DNA of 64,000 nucleotides from Formosa algae (GTDB lineage Bacteria; Bacteroidota; Bacteroidia; Flavobacteriales; Flavobacteriaceae): NCBI RefSeq assembly GCF_001439665.1, contig NZ_LMAK01000062.1, positions 40,775 through 104,774 of the forward strand, read 5' to 3'. Shown here piece after piece: positions 56,135-64,000 of the stretch. The notes under the pieces were generated by a model, which was not told the origin of the DNA, searched no databases, and worked only from the letters and a program-made list of their open reading frames with translations. Position numbers and translations under genes: made by a program. The stretch's first letter is position 1. Every line of letters starts with the position of its first letter.

Positions 56135-56899
56135 CTATATACCTAAAGCCTGACCTCCTCCAATTTGTATTGTTTCAGCAGTGATGAAAGACGCATCTTT
56201 ACTTGCTAAGAAAGAGATAACACCAGCAACTTCTTCTGGCTGACCTAATCTTCCTAATAAAACACTGTTTGCCCAAGAAGCAAAAACTTCTGGTTTAGTC
56301 GCTTTAATTTGTGCATGGAAAGGAGTATCAATAGTACCCGGAGATACTGCGTTTACTCTAATTCCATATTCAGCTAAATCTTTAGCCAAGGCTCTAGTTA
56401 TAGATTGTACTCCACCTTTAGATACCGAATAAATTCCAGCTCCAGGTCCTGCACCATTCCATGCTGCGTTTGATGTATAGTTTATAATTGAAGCGTTTTC
56501 TCCTTTTTTAAGAAAAGGAATTGCTGCTCTTGAAGCAAAGAATACTGAATCAAGGTTTAAAGCCATTACAAATCTATATTGATCAGTTGTCATCTCTTCA
56601 AATCTAGCTCTAACACCAATACCTCCTGTATTGTTTACAAGCACATCTATTTTACCGTATTTTTCTCCAATTTTAGTGATATTTTCAGTAACAACTTCAG
56701 GTTTTGTCATGTCAAAACCAACATACTCTGCCGTTATTCCTTCCGCCGTAAGCTCTTCTACTTTTTTAGCTCCTTCTTCATCTTCAATACCATTTAAAAC
56801 AACAGTATATCCGTCTTGACCCAATCTTTTTGCAACTTGAAAACCAATTCCACCAGTTGCACCTGTAACTATTGCTACCTTTTTGTTTAAATTACTCAT
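56135..56899 (-). CDS. Classical short-chain dehydrogenase/reductase
   Basis: 254 aa NAD(P)-dependent oxidoreductase. The start at 56899 (MSNLNKKVAIVTGATGGIGFQ) places the cofactor motif TGATGGIG at residues 13-20; an upstream ATG at 56980 would add 27 unconserved residues. Catalytic Asn in NLDSVF, Ser in INYTSNAAW and the YSVSKGG (YxxxK) motif are present, and NNTGG replaces NNAGG. Specificity is open: relatives include 3-oxoacyl-ACP reductases and sugar or uronate reductases. It sits alone between duplicated terminators. Confidence 0.88.
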   Translation of the reverse strand: MSNLNKKVAIVTGATGGIGFQVAKRLGQDGYTVVLNGIEDEEGAKKVEELTAEGITAEYVGFDMTKPEVVTENITKIGEKYGKIDVLVNNTGGIGVRARFEEMTTDQYRFVMALNLDSVFFASRAAIPFLKKGENASIINYTSNAAWNGAGPGAGIYSVSKGGVQSITRALAKDLAEYGIRVNAVSPGTIDTPFHAQIKATKPEVFASWANSVLLGRLGQPEEVAGVISFLASKDASFITAETIQIGGGQALGI

Positions 56900-56965
56900 T
56901 ACGTTTTTAATTTTAAATTGTTTATTTCTATTAATTGAATGTCTTACAAAATCACAATTAACCAC

Positions 56966-56982
56966 TATTGCAAGAGGCAATA
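56966..56982. promoter_or_regulatory. Inverted repeat TATTGC-N5-GCAATA
   Basis: Six-base arms around AAGAG, 67 bases upstream of the SDR start. The arms equal the outer part of the larger palindrome at 57176-57196, so this could be a weaker site for the same regulator. Possible chance match in AT-rich DNA. Confidence 0.35.
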
Positions 56983-57152
56983 CATATTATAATTAATTTG
57001 TGAAAATTTAATTGCTGTGCTGGAGCTAAAAATTCATTAAAATTATAGAAAACACTACAGTCTAAATGTGATTTCTAATTATATAATTCCTTGTTTTTTA
57101 CTGTTAAGTCATTTAGATAATTGTAGAATAAAATGACTGTAACTTTATAATA

Positions 57153-57183
57153 CAAATATACAATGTTTATACCTTTATTGCAA
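57153..57183 (-). promoter_or_regulatory. Candidate minus-strand promoter towards the SDR gene
   Basis: TATATTTG (57153-57160) with TTG (57181-57183) 20 bases upstream fits the phylum consensus. The TTG lies inside the 57176-57196 palindrome, so a bound repressor would block it. Transcription would give the SDR gene a leader of about 245 bases. Confidence 0.5.
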
Positions 57184-57196
57184 CTTGGTTGCAATA
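57176..57196. promoter_or_regulatory. Perfect 21-bp operator-like palindrome
   Basis: TATTGCAAC, TTG, GTTGCAATA: two perfect 9-base arms with a 3-base centre. It overlaps the -33 box of the minus-strand promoter and abuts the first ATG of the Fur-family pseudogene. Size and symmetry fit a Fur/Zur-type operator; the regulator assignment is inferred from the adjacent pseudogene. Confidence 0.65.
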
Positions 57197-57569
57197 ATGA
57201 ATGAAAAATCGCCATATTATAAGGCTTTGAAAAAGCAAGAAGCGATGGTTTAAGAGCTCTATGATTAGAAAGTCAATTACCAAATTTTAATCGTGTTTAA
57301 ATTCACAGAGTGGTAGAAAGTTTTATACACGAAGGTGTTATTCATAAAGTAATTTCTGATAATGGTAAATTTCACTACTTTAAGTACTAAAAATGTGAAG
57401 AAATTCATTAACACCCTACAATCACTATGATTTTTAGTGTAGTATTTGTGAAAAAGTAAAGTGTATGGAAAGAGATATAGAAGTGAAAAGTTCTTCTGGA
57501 AATACTATTGAGAATGTAAACTTTTGGATTGCGGGAATTTGTGGTAAAAGCAAAAAAATAATAATTTAA
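57197..57569 (+). pseudogene. Decayed Fur-family transcriptional regulator
   Basis: No intact frame remains, but translation in two frames gives a Fur-like protein broken by stops. First frame (about 57228-57285) reads EAMV*ELYD*KVNYQ; the next, from 57289, reads NRV*IHRVVESFIHEGVIHKV then DNGKFHYFKY*KCEEIH; the last, from 57420 after another shift, reads NHYDF*CSICEKVKCMERDIEV then GNTIENVNFWIAGICGKSK. Order and spacing match the winged helix, the H-x-F-x-C and CxxC zinc motifs of Fur/Zur/PerR; the final CxxC has decayed to CGKS. At least five stops and two frameshifts show loss of function. Confidence 0.75.
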
Positions 57570-57576
57570 TTAAAAG

Positions 57577-57630
57577 ATAAAAAACCCCACCACTGACGCA
57601 CATCAGCATTGGGGTTTTTCTGCAAATCAA
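57577..57630. terminator. Terminator hairpin, copy B of the duplicated pair
   Basis: AAAAAACCCCA pairs with TGGGGTTTTT around CACTGACGCACATCAGC; it lies just after the mutase large-subunit stop (minus) and after the Fur pseudogene (plus). It differs from copy A by a 3-base deletion and a few substitutions. Confidence 0.85.
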
Positions 57631-57650
57631 TACTACTACTAATACTAACA

Positions 57651-59789
57651 CTAAACTTCTTCGTGCTCTAAATACTTTTCTAAAATGGTTATTGCTGATT
57701 TTGAAATTACTGTTCCAGGACCAAATATAGCAGCCACTTTATGTGCTAATAAATAATCGTAATCTTGTTCAGGAATTACTCCTCCTGCAAACACCATAAT
57801 ATCTGGTCGACCTAATCGAGCTAACTCTTCTATAAGTTGCGGAATTAACGTCTTATGTCCTGCAGCTAAACTTGAAGCACCTACAAAATGTACATCGTTC
57901 TCAATGGCTTGTTTTGCAACTTCTTCTGGGGTTTGGAATAATGGTCCCATATCCACATCAAATCCTAAGTCGGCAAAACTAGAGGCAACAACTTTCGCAC
58001 CTCTATCATGACCGTCTTGTCCCATTTTAGCCACCATAACACGCGGACGACGTCCTTCTATTTCAGCAAACTGATCGGCTAGTTTTAAAGCTTTAGCAAA
58101 CGTACTATCGTCACTAACTTCTTTACTATAAACACCACTTATTAGTTTAGTATCTGCTTTATGTCTACCAAAATGCACTTCTAAAGCATCGGATATTTCA
58201 CCAAGTGTAGCAAAATTTTCTGCTGCCTCTACTGCTAATTCTAATAAATTACCTTTTCCTGTTCCAGCACAATCTGTTAAAGCTTTAATTTTAGCATCTA
58301 CAACCGCTTGATCTCTATTATCTCTCAGTTTTTTCAAACGTGCAATTTGAGAATCTCTAACCACTGTGTTATCTACTTCTAAAATATCGATAGCCGATTT
58401 TTCTTCGGTTTTAAATTTATTCACTCCCACTAAAATATCCTGACCAGAATCTAAACGGGCTTGTTTTCTTGCCGAAGCTTCTTCAATACGCATTTTAGGC
58501 ACACCAGTCTCAATAGCTTTTGCCATACCTCCAAGCTCTTCAACTTCTTCTATAAGTGTCCATGCCTTTTTAGCGATTTCTTGCGTTAAATATTCAACAT
58601 AATAAGAACCCGCCCAAGGATCGACAGCCTTAGTCATTTGCGTTTCATCTTGAATATATATCTGTGTATTACGTGCAATTCTGGCAGAAAAATCTGTTGG
58701 TAATGCAATCGCTTCATCTAACGCATTGGTGTGTAAAGATTGTGTTCCTCCTAAAGTTGCGGCCATCGCTTCAATACATGTTCTAGCCACGTTATTAAAA
58801 GGATCTTGTTCGCTTAAACTCCAACCCGACGTCTGACTATGCGTACGCAACGCCATAGATTTTGGATTCTTCGGATTGAACGTTTTTATAATTTTTGCCC
58901 AAAGCATACGAGCCGCACGCATTTTAGCAATTTCCATAAAGTGATTCATTCCAACCGCCCAGAAAAAAGATAAACGCGGAGCAAATTCATCTATTTTTAA
59001 TCCTGATGCTAAACCGGTTCTAATGTATTCCATACCATCGGCTAAAGTATAAGCCAGCTCAATATCTGCAGTTGCACCCGCTTCTTGCATGTGGTACCCA
59101 CTAATTGAAATGGAGTTAAACTTAGGCATGTTATTCGTGGTGTATTCAAAAATATCACCAATAATTTTCATAGAAGGTAATGGCGGATAGATGTACGTAT
59201 TACGCACCATAAATTCTTTTAAAATATCATTTTGTATGGTTCCGCTTAATTGATCTAAAGCAACACCTTGTTTTTTGGCAGCCGCAATATAGAATGCCAT
59301 TATGGGAAGCACAGCCCCATTCATAGTCATGGATACGGACATTTTATCTAACGGAATTTGGTCGAATAAAATTTCCATATCTAATATAGAATCTATCGCT
59401 ACACCAGCTTTACCGACATCTCCTGTTACACGAGGGTGATCGGAATCGTAGCCACGGTGGGTTGCTAAATCGAAAGCTACAGACAATCCTTTTTGTCCTG
59501 CGGCTAAATTACGTCTGTAAAATGCATTAGATTCTTCTGCTGTTGAAAATCCTGCATACTGACGAATGGTCCAAGGACGCAACGCATACATAGCACTATA
59601 AGGTCCTCTTGTAAACGGAGGCAAACCAGACATAAACTGTAAATGCTCTGCATTGTCTAAATCGTATTTAGTAAAATGCGTTTTCACGGGAATACCTTCT
59701 GGTGTATTCCAGATGTCTGTATTATCTGAGGGCACTGCATTTTGTTTGGTTGCAGTGTCTAATGTTATATTTGAAAAATTTGGTTTCAT
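57651..59789 (-). CDS. scpA: Methylmalonyl-CoA mutase, large (catalytic) subunit
   Basis: B12-dependent isomerase interconverting succinyl-CoA and (R)-methylmalonyl-CoA. 712 aa: N-terminal TIM barrel with the CoA-binding [28 protein letters not shown] segment (about 65-95), [11 protein letters not shown] and [19 protein letters not shown] (about 310-330), and a C-terminal cobalamin domain with [13 protein letters not shown] (DxHxxG, lower axial His, near 590). Follows the small-subunit gene by 78 bases. Confidence 0.98.
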   Translation of the reverse strand: MKPNFSNITLDTATKQNAVPSDNTDIWNTPEGIPVKTHFTKYDLDNAEHLQFMSGLPPFTRGPYSAMYALRPWTIRQYAGFSTAEESNAFYRRNLAAGQKGLSVAFDLATHRGYDSDHPRVTGDVGKAGVAIDSILDMEILFDQIPLDKMSVSMTMNGAVLPIMAFYIAAAKKQGVALDQLSGTIQNDILKEFMVRNTYIYPPLPSMKIIGDIFEYTTNNMPKFNSISISGYHMQEAGATADIELAYTLADGMEYIRTGLASGLKIDEFAPRLSFFWAVGMNHFMEIAKMRAARMLWAKIIKTFNPKNPKSMALRTHSQTSGWSLSEQDPFNNVARTCIEAMAATLGGTQSLHTNALDEAIALPTDFSARIARNTQIYIQDETQMTKAVDPWAGSYYVEYLTQEIAKKAWTLIEEVEELGGMAKAIETGVPKMRIEEASARKQARLDSGQDILVGVNKFKTEEKSAIDILEVDNTVVRDSQIARLKKLRDNRDQAVVDAKIKALTDCAGTGKGNLLELAVEAAENFATLGEISDALEVHFGRHKADTKLISGVYSKEVSDDSTFAKALKLADQFAEIEGRRPRVMVAKMGQDGHDRGAKVVASSFADLGFDVDMGPLFQTPEEVAKQAIENDVHFVGASSLAAGHKTLIPQLIEELARLGRPDIMVFAGGVIPEQDYDYLLAHKVAAIFGPGTVISKSAITILEKYLEHEEV

Positions 59790-59867
59790 GTGTTTCTTTT
59801 TTTGTTAATCAATGGTCACATGCTATTGATAAAACCTCAACAAAGACGTTTTTTCAATGTCACACCG

Positions 59868-61679
59868 CTACTTTTTAATATGTTTCTGAATTTTACCCTG
59901 AATGCTAGAAATGGTTTGAATGACATCAGATTTAATATGGACACAACCATCTAAACCTGCTGCTGTAAGGTCTTCTAAAATCGCTTCAGGATAACCTGCC
60001 AATAACAACACTTTATCACTATTTAAAGCTCTAAACGTTTTTACAAAAGCTAAAGCATGGGCATCGTAATCAGGGTCTGAACTACAGATAACAACCACAC
60101 TCGATTCTGATTTCGCACTTGTTTCGGCAGCTTCTTCTGCACTATTATAACTTTTTTCTTGCCACACTTCAAATCCGCTAACTCCAATAAAATCGTAGGC
60201 AAATGCTGCTCTCGCTTTACGCATCGTTAAGTTTCCAAAACTAGTAAGCTCTACAATTGGGCGTTTACCAGCTTCTGCAACAATATCTTCAGAGGCTTTA
60301 CGTAACATTTCAATTTCTAAAGACGCACGTCTTGGTTTTAAAACTTTAGTATTTACATCTGCTCCAGAACACAACACCTCAGCATTTAATTTTTCCATCA
60401 GATTTGGATATTTATTAACACCAACCATTGATAAACGTCGCTGACTTATTAGCTTGATTTTTTTCTGACGAATTTCTGCAATCTGTTTCTGAATACTTTC
60501 GTTTTCAAAAGCGGTAAAGAATCCGCCTGCACTTTCTATCGCTTTAAATAATTCTAACGCTTTAGCTGCCACTTTAGAACTCACTTCTTCAACATAATAA
60601 GAACCATCTACAGGATTTGATACTTTTCCGAAGTAAGATTCCTCTTTTAATATCGTGGTGATATTTCCTGAAATTCGATTTGAAAAATCTGAAGATGCAT
60701 TAAATTCTTTATCGTAAGCATCGACTAAAATCCCATCTACATTTCCTAAAATAGCCGACATCGCCTCTGTTGTAGCACGTAACATATTTGTATGTGCATC
60801 GGTTACAGACTTAGTCCAAACAGATGTTTTAGCGGTTAGGGTGAATTTAAAATCTGTTATCCCATAACTATGTGCTATTTTATGCACCAAACTGTTCAGG
60901 GCTCTGTATTTACTCATCTCGACAAAATACTCCGACCCAATGGCTAATTGAATGTGTAAGCTGTCAAAAACATGTCCTGCAGAAACACCTTCACGTTCTT
61001 CTAATTCTTCAATCACATAAACCAAAGCATTTAAAGTATATGCCACTTCTTGTACTTGATTGGCTCCTGCATCTAAAAACGTAGTTCCAGAAATGGTTAC
61101 TGTTTTAAAGTTTGAAAACGCCCTTCCTAACACCATCACTTTTGCTAAGATTTCAAATGTATGGGGTTTTAAAGTTGCTGTTCTGACATAATTTGAAATA
61201 ACACCAAGGTCAAAATAGCCTTTTAAGTTCGCTTTATTTGAAACATTTTTTTCGGCATATGTAAAGAAATCTGTCGCAAAATCTAATACCGAGTCCGTTA
61301 AAACAAAAGACACCGTAATGGTATTTAAATCTATACCTTCTATTAAAGTTGATACAACTGTTTTAGATTCTATTTGGAAAATTATTCCGTTTATACCTTC
61401 TTCAATCGCTTTTAAAGCCAAAGCATTTCCTTGTTCTGCTGAAGCCACTTCTACAGTTCTGTAGTTTACCAATGCTTGAGCATTTTCTCCAGTATTTTTA
61501 AGATACTTAATAGTATCTTCAGTATTGTATAAAGGTTGAATATCAATACCATTTAAGTTTTTCCAAACCAATCTTTTATTGAAATCGCCTCCTTTTAAAT
61601 CTATATTAACTTTTTCCAACCAAGCCTCCTTAGTCACTGGACTAAACTCGGAAAAAAGCGTATTATTTTTAGTACTCAT
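59868..61679 (-). CDS. mutA: Methylmalonyl-CoA mutase, small subunit
   Basis: 603 aa partner of the catalytic subunit in the heterodimeric mutase. It has the same barrel layout (VTISGTTFLDAGANQVQEVAYTLNALVY; SVTDAHTNMLRATTEAMSAILGNVDG) and a C-terminal flavodoxin-like domain, but the DxHxxG cobalamin motif is absent: the region reads SFGNLTMRKARAAFAYDFIG. This loss is normal for the small subunit. Starts 20 bases after the CoA transferase gene. Confidence 0.95.
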   Translation of the reverse strand: MSTKNNTLFSEFSPVTKEAWLEKVNIDLKGGDFNKRLVWKNLNGIDIQPLYNTEDTIKYLKNTGENAQALVNYRTVEVASAEQGNALALKAIEEGINGIIFQIESKTVVSTLIEGIDLNTITVSFVLTDSVLDFATDFFTYAEKNVSNKANLKGYFDLGVISNYVRTATLKPHTFEILAKVMVLGRAFSNFKTVTISGTTFLDAGANQVQEVAYTLNALVYVIEELEEREGVSAGHVFDSLHIQLAIGSEYFVEMSKYRALNSLVHKIAHSYGITDFKFTLTAKTSVWTKSVTDAHTNMLRATTEAMSAILGNVDGILVDAYDKEFNASSDFSNRISGNITTILKEESYFGKVSNPVDGSYYVEEVSSKVAAKALELFKAIESAGGFFTAFENESIQKQIAEIRQKKIKLISQRRLSMVGVNKYPNLMEKLNAEVLCSGADVNTKVLKPRRASLEIEMLRKASEDIVAEAGKRPIVELTSFGNLTMRKARAAFAYDFIGVSGFEVWQEKSYNSAEEAAETSAKSESSVVVICSSDPDYDAHALAFVKTFRALNSDKVLLLAGYPEAILEDLTAAGLDGCVHIKSDVIQTISSIQGKIQKHIKK

Positions 61680-61699
61680 ACTATTTATGTTTAGTGTGA

Positions 61700-62986
61700 T
61701 TAAATCATGATGCTACTTCCAAATCTCTCAAAAATAGCTTCATCTAATACTTCTCTATATTCGGGGTGTGCAATGTCTCTTAAAGCCATAGCACGTTCTT
61801 TTAACGTTTTACCAAAAAATTCGGCAACACCATATTCTGTAACCACATATCTGGCATGAGCTCTTGTGGTAACCACACCTGCACCAGTTCTTAATGTAGG
61901 TACAATTTTAGACACGCCTTTTAAAGTTCTAGAATTTATAGCGATAATAGGTTTTCCGCCTTCAGACAAGGCTGCTCCTCGCATAAAATCCATTTGTCCG
62001 CCAACTCCAGACAACATTCTCGTACCAATAGAATCGGCACAAACCTGTCCTGTAATATCTATTTCTACTGCTGAATTAATAGCTGTTACTTTAGGATTCT
62101 GACGAATAACCGACGTATCGTTTACGTAACCAATATCTAACATTTCAATTTCAGGGTTGTCATCCATAAAATCATATAAACGTCGAGTCCCCATGGCAAA
62201 TCCAGAAACTATTTTATTTGGATTTACTTTTTTCTGAGACCCATTTACAACACCCTTCTCTACCAAATTTACGATTCCTTCAGAGAACATCTCGGTATGA
62301 ACCCCTAAATTTTTGTGATTGGTGAGATATGTTAATACCGCATTAGGAATACCTCCAATTCCCATCTGTAAGGTTGCGCCGTCTTCAATAATACCAGCTA
62401 CATTTTTACCAATCGCTTTCTCTTCTTCTGATGGCGCTACAAAGTTCATTTCGTAAAGCTCTTCTTCCACTTCAACACAAGCTGCAAACTGATTAATATT
62501 CACAATTGCATCTCCAAAGGTTCTTGGCATTTTAGGATTAATTTGTGCGATAATTGTTTTTCCCATTTCAATTCCAGAAATCACAATATCTACAGATACG
62601 CCTAACGAGCAGAACCCGTGTTTATCTGGAGGAGAAACGTTCACTAAAACCACATCTAATTTCATATAACCTTCTCGAAACAGACTTGGAATATCACTTA
62701 AAAACACAGGAATATAATCGGCTGTAACCCCAATCATTTTTCTAATATTTCCTCCAATAAAAAAAGCACTTGTATAAAAACTATCTTTTAATTCTGGTGA
62801 TACATAACCGCACTCACCTTCTGTATGCAAATGCACGACATTTACACCTCTAAGTTCTGAAGCTCGCCCTACCATGGCTTTTATAAGCGCTTGCGGAGTT
62901 GCTGAACCTCCTTGAATTAAAACACGATCTCCTGACTTGATTAATTTCACTGCATCTGCTGCAGACATTTTATTTGGTATATTCAT
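61700..62986 (-). CDS. Acetyl-CoA hydrolase/transferase family CoA transferase
   Basis: 428 aa class I CoA transferase of the Cat1/4-hydroxybutyrate-transferase type. N-terminal SGDRVLIQGGSATPQALI, central VSPPDKHGFCSLGVSVDI, LQMGIGGIPNAVL (about 207-219), and the C-terminal GVGGQMDFMRGA plus RARYVVTEYGVAEFFGKTLKERA-type region. It could move CoA between succinyl-, propionyl- and acetyl-groups, which fits placement with the mutase and a decarboxylase subunit. Exact substrates are inferred. Confidence 0.9.
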   Translation of the reverse strand: MNIPNKMSAADAVKLIKSGDRVLIQGGSATPQALIKAMVGRASELRGVNVVHLHTEGECGYVSPELKDSFYTSAFFIGGNIRKMIGVTADYIPVFLSDIPSLFREGYMKLDVVLVNVSPPDKHGFCSLGVSVDIVISGIEMGKTIIAQINPKMPRTFGDAIVNINQFAACVEVEEELYEMNFVAPSEEEKAIGKNVAGIIEDGATLQMGIGGIPNAVLTYLTNHKNLGVHTEMFSEGIVNLVEKGVVNGSQKKVNPNKIVSGFAMGTRRLYDFMDDNPEIEMLDIGYVNDTSVIRQNPKVTAINSAVEIDITGQVCADSIGTRMLSGVGGQMDFMRGAALSEGGKPIIAINSRTLKGVSKIVPTLRTGAGVVTTRAHARYVVTEYGVAEFFGKTLKERAMALRDIAHPEYREVLDEAIFERFGSSIMI

Positions 62987-63023
62987 AATCTTAGTGTGTT
63001 ACATTAACATGACGATTATCTAT

Positions 63024-64000
63024 TTATCCGAAGAAACTTAAAATGATACCCGCAGCAATTGCCGACCCAATAACACCAGCCACATTAGGTGCCATGGCAT
63101 GCATTAATAAGTAATTCTGAGGATCTGCTTTTAAACCTTCTGCATGAACCACTCTCGCACTATCTGGGACAGCAGAAACTCCTGCAGCACCAATAAGCGG
63201 ATTAATTTTCTCATCGCCTTTTAAGAATAGGTTCATAAACTTAGCAAACAATAATCCTCCCATAGTTGCGATAACAAAAGATACAGCTCCTAATCCGAAT
63301 ATTAATAAAGAATCTGAGGTAATAAAGATATCTGCTTGGGTAGATGCTCCTACAGTTACTCCTAATAAGATGGTTACAATATCTATTAATTTAGTACGAG
63401 CAGTATCTGCTAAACGTTCTGTTCTTCCTGATTCTTTTAATAAATTTCCAAAGAATAACATTCCTAATAACGGTAATGCACTAGGAGATATAAATGTGGT
63501 TAGTAATAAAGCCACCACTGGAAAAATCATTTTTTCTTTTTGCGACACCGCTCTTGGGGGTTTCATTCTAATTAAACGCTCTTTTTTAGACGTAAGCAAC
63601 TTCATAATTGGGGGCTGAATTACCGGAACCAATGCCATATAAGAATACGCTGCAATGGCTATAGGACCAATTAAGTTTTTAACCGTAGTTCCATCGGCGA
63701 GGATGTTGATACCATTTGCTAATTTAGATGATAAGAAAATAGCTGTAGGGCCATCTGCACCTCCAATAATCCCTATCGCTCCTGCTTCTGGCAAATTAAA
63801 CCCGAGGTAAAGTGCGCCTAAGAATGTTGCAAACACTCCAATTTGTGCAGCACCACCTAATAACATTAATTTCGGATTTGCGATAAGTGATGAAAAATCT
63901 GTCATCGCGCCAATCCCTAAAAAGATTAATGGCGGATAAATTCCTTTTACAACTCCAAAATATAAGTAGTTTAGCACAGAACCTGTTTCGTAAATTCCGG
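63024..64000 (-). CDS. Sodium-pumping decarboxylase beta subunit (OadB/MmdB), partial
   Basis: Membrane subunit that couples biotin-dependent decarboxylation of oxaloacetate or methylmalonyl-CoA to Na+ export. About 325 residues are visible; the frame is open to the window edge, so the N-terminus is missing and a GTG at 63977 is not the real start. Family motifs: [26 protein letters not shown], the Na+ site [18 protein letters not shown] and the C-terminal [10 protein letters not shown]...[16 protein letters not shown]. With the mutase and CoA transferase downstream, a methylmalonyl-CoA role is likely. Confidence 0.93.
   Translation of the reverse strand, partial: GIYETGSVLNYLYFGVVKGIYPPLIFLGIGAMTDFSSLIANPKLMLLGGAAQIGVFATFLGALYLGFNLPEAGAIGIIGGADGPTAIFLSSKLANGINILADGTTVKNLIGPIAIAAYSYMALVPVIQPPIMKLLTSKKERLIRMKPPRAVSQKEKMIFPVVALLLTTFISPSALPLLGMLFFGNLLKESGRTERLADTARTKLIDIVTILLGVTVGASTQADIFITSDSLLIFGLGAVSFVIATMGGLLFAKFMNLFLKGDEKINPLIGAAGVSAVPDSARVVHAEGLKADPQNYLLMHAMAPNVAGVIGSAIAAGIILSFFG

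Noticed and set aside
56900..56980. N-terminal extension of the SDR protein from the ATG at 56980
   Set aside because: The added 27 residues are unconserved, and the downstream Met gives the usual short N-terminus before the TGxxxGIG motif.
1..64000. Defence island, prophage, CRISPR or secretion system as the undescribed system
   Set aside because: No transposase, integrase, phage structural gene, repeat-spacer array, toxin pair or nuclease cluster was found; the window is mostly core genome with a few accessory patches.

Overview
The window is a piece of a chromosome from a member of the Bacteroidota, almost certainly family Flavobacteriaceae. The base composition is AT-rich. Genes lack Shine-Dalgarno sequences, and several promoters carry the Bacteroidota -7 element TAnnTTTG (best example: the tRNA-Phe promoter, TTG-N19-TATATTTG). 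Gene families also point there: class II HMG-CoA reductase beside a GYDIA-type GHMP kinase, DPP IV with POT peptide transporters, bacterial GH3, and an FtsZ with a long acidic linker. No phage, IS element, CRISPR array or rRNA operon was seen.

Region 1 (1-15.9 kb, minus strand) is a compact division and cell-wall (dcw) cluster transcribed mraZ-rsmH-ftsL-ftsI-murE-mraY-murD-ftsW-murG-murC-ftsQ-ftsA-ftsZ, followed by a terminator and the start of a GatB/YqeY gene. It encodes meso-diaminopimelate peptidoglycan precursor synthesis, lipid I/II formation, septal transpeptidase/glycosyltransferase and the Z-ring. Upstream of mraZ are three exact-period 10-bp GTGGT repeats, a textbook MraZ operator overlapping the promoter. 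Region 2 (16-26 kb) holds an alpha/beta hydrolase, the ribosome-assembly GTPase EngB, a Prc-type protease with an OppC-like permease, then surE, a small membrane protein, lpxB, an NlpC/P60 lipoprotein, comEC and a thioredoxin.

Region 3 (26-34 kb) contains a peptide-use unit (DPP IV-like peptidase plus two POT transporters) divergent from the mevalonate-pathway pair HMG-CoA reductase and GYDIA kinase. Inside the peptidase gene, 30 bases match the end of an Illumina adapter plus poly-A, which indicates an assembly artefact. Region 4 (34-41 kb) has an envelope group: PpiD-like foldase, CorC/CNNM protein, small membrane protein, LptC, a TPR protein and type III pantothenate kinase, then tRNA-Phe. 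Region 5 (41-46 kb) holds GH3, an HExxH protein, an MscS channel and a CPA1 antiporter.

Region 6 (46-53.4 kb) pairs two glycosyltransferases of the arsenosugar-associated families with a purine nucleoside phosphorylase and a sterol desaturase-type oxygenase, followed by an outer-membrane-type protein and two further glycosyltransferases. Region 7 (53.4-64 kb) is propionate/methylmalonyl-CoA metabolism: meaB on one strand, and on the other both methylmalonyl-CoA mutase subunits, a CoA transferase and the beta subunit of a sodium-pumping decarboxylase (cut by the window end). Between them lies an accessory stretch with a beta-barrel gene, an SDR gene, a decayed Fur-family regulator behind a perfect operator-like palindrome, and two near-identical copies of one terminator that bracket the SDR and pseudogene.
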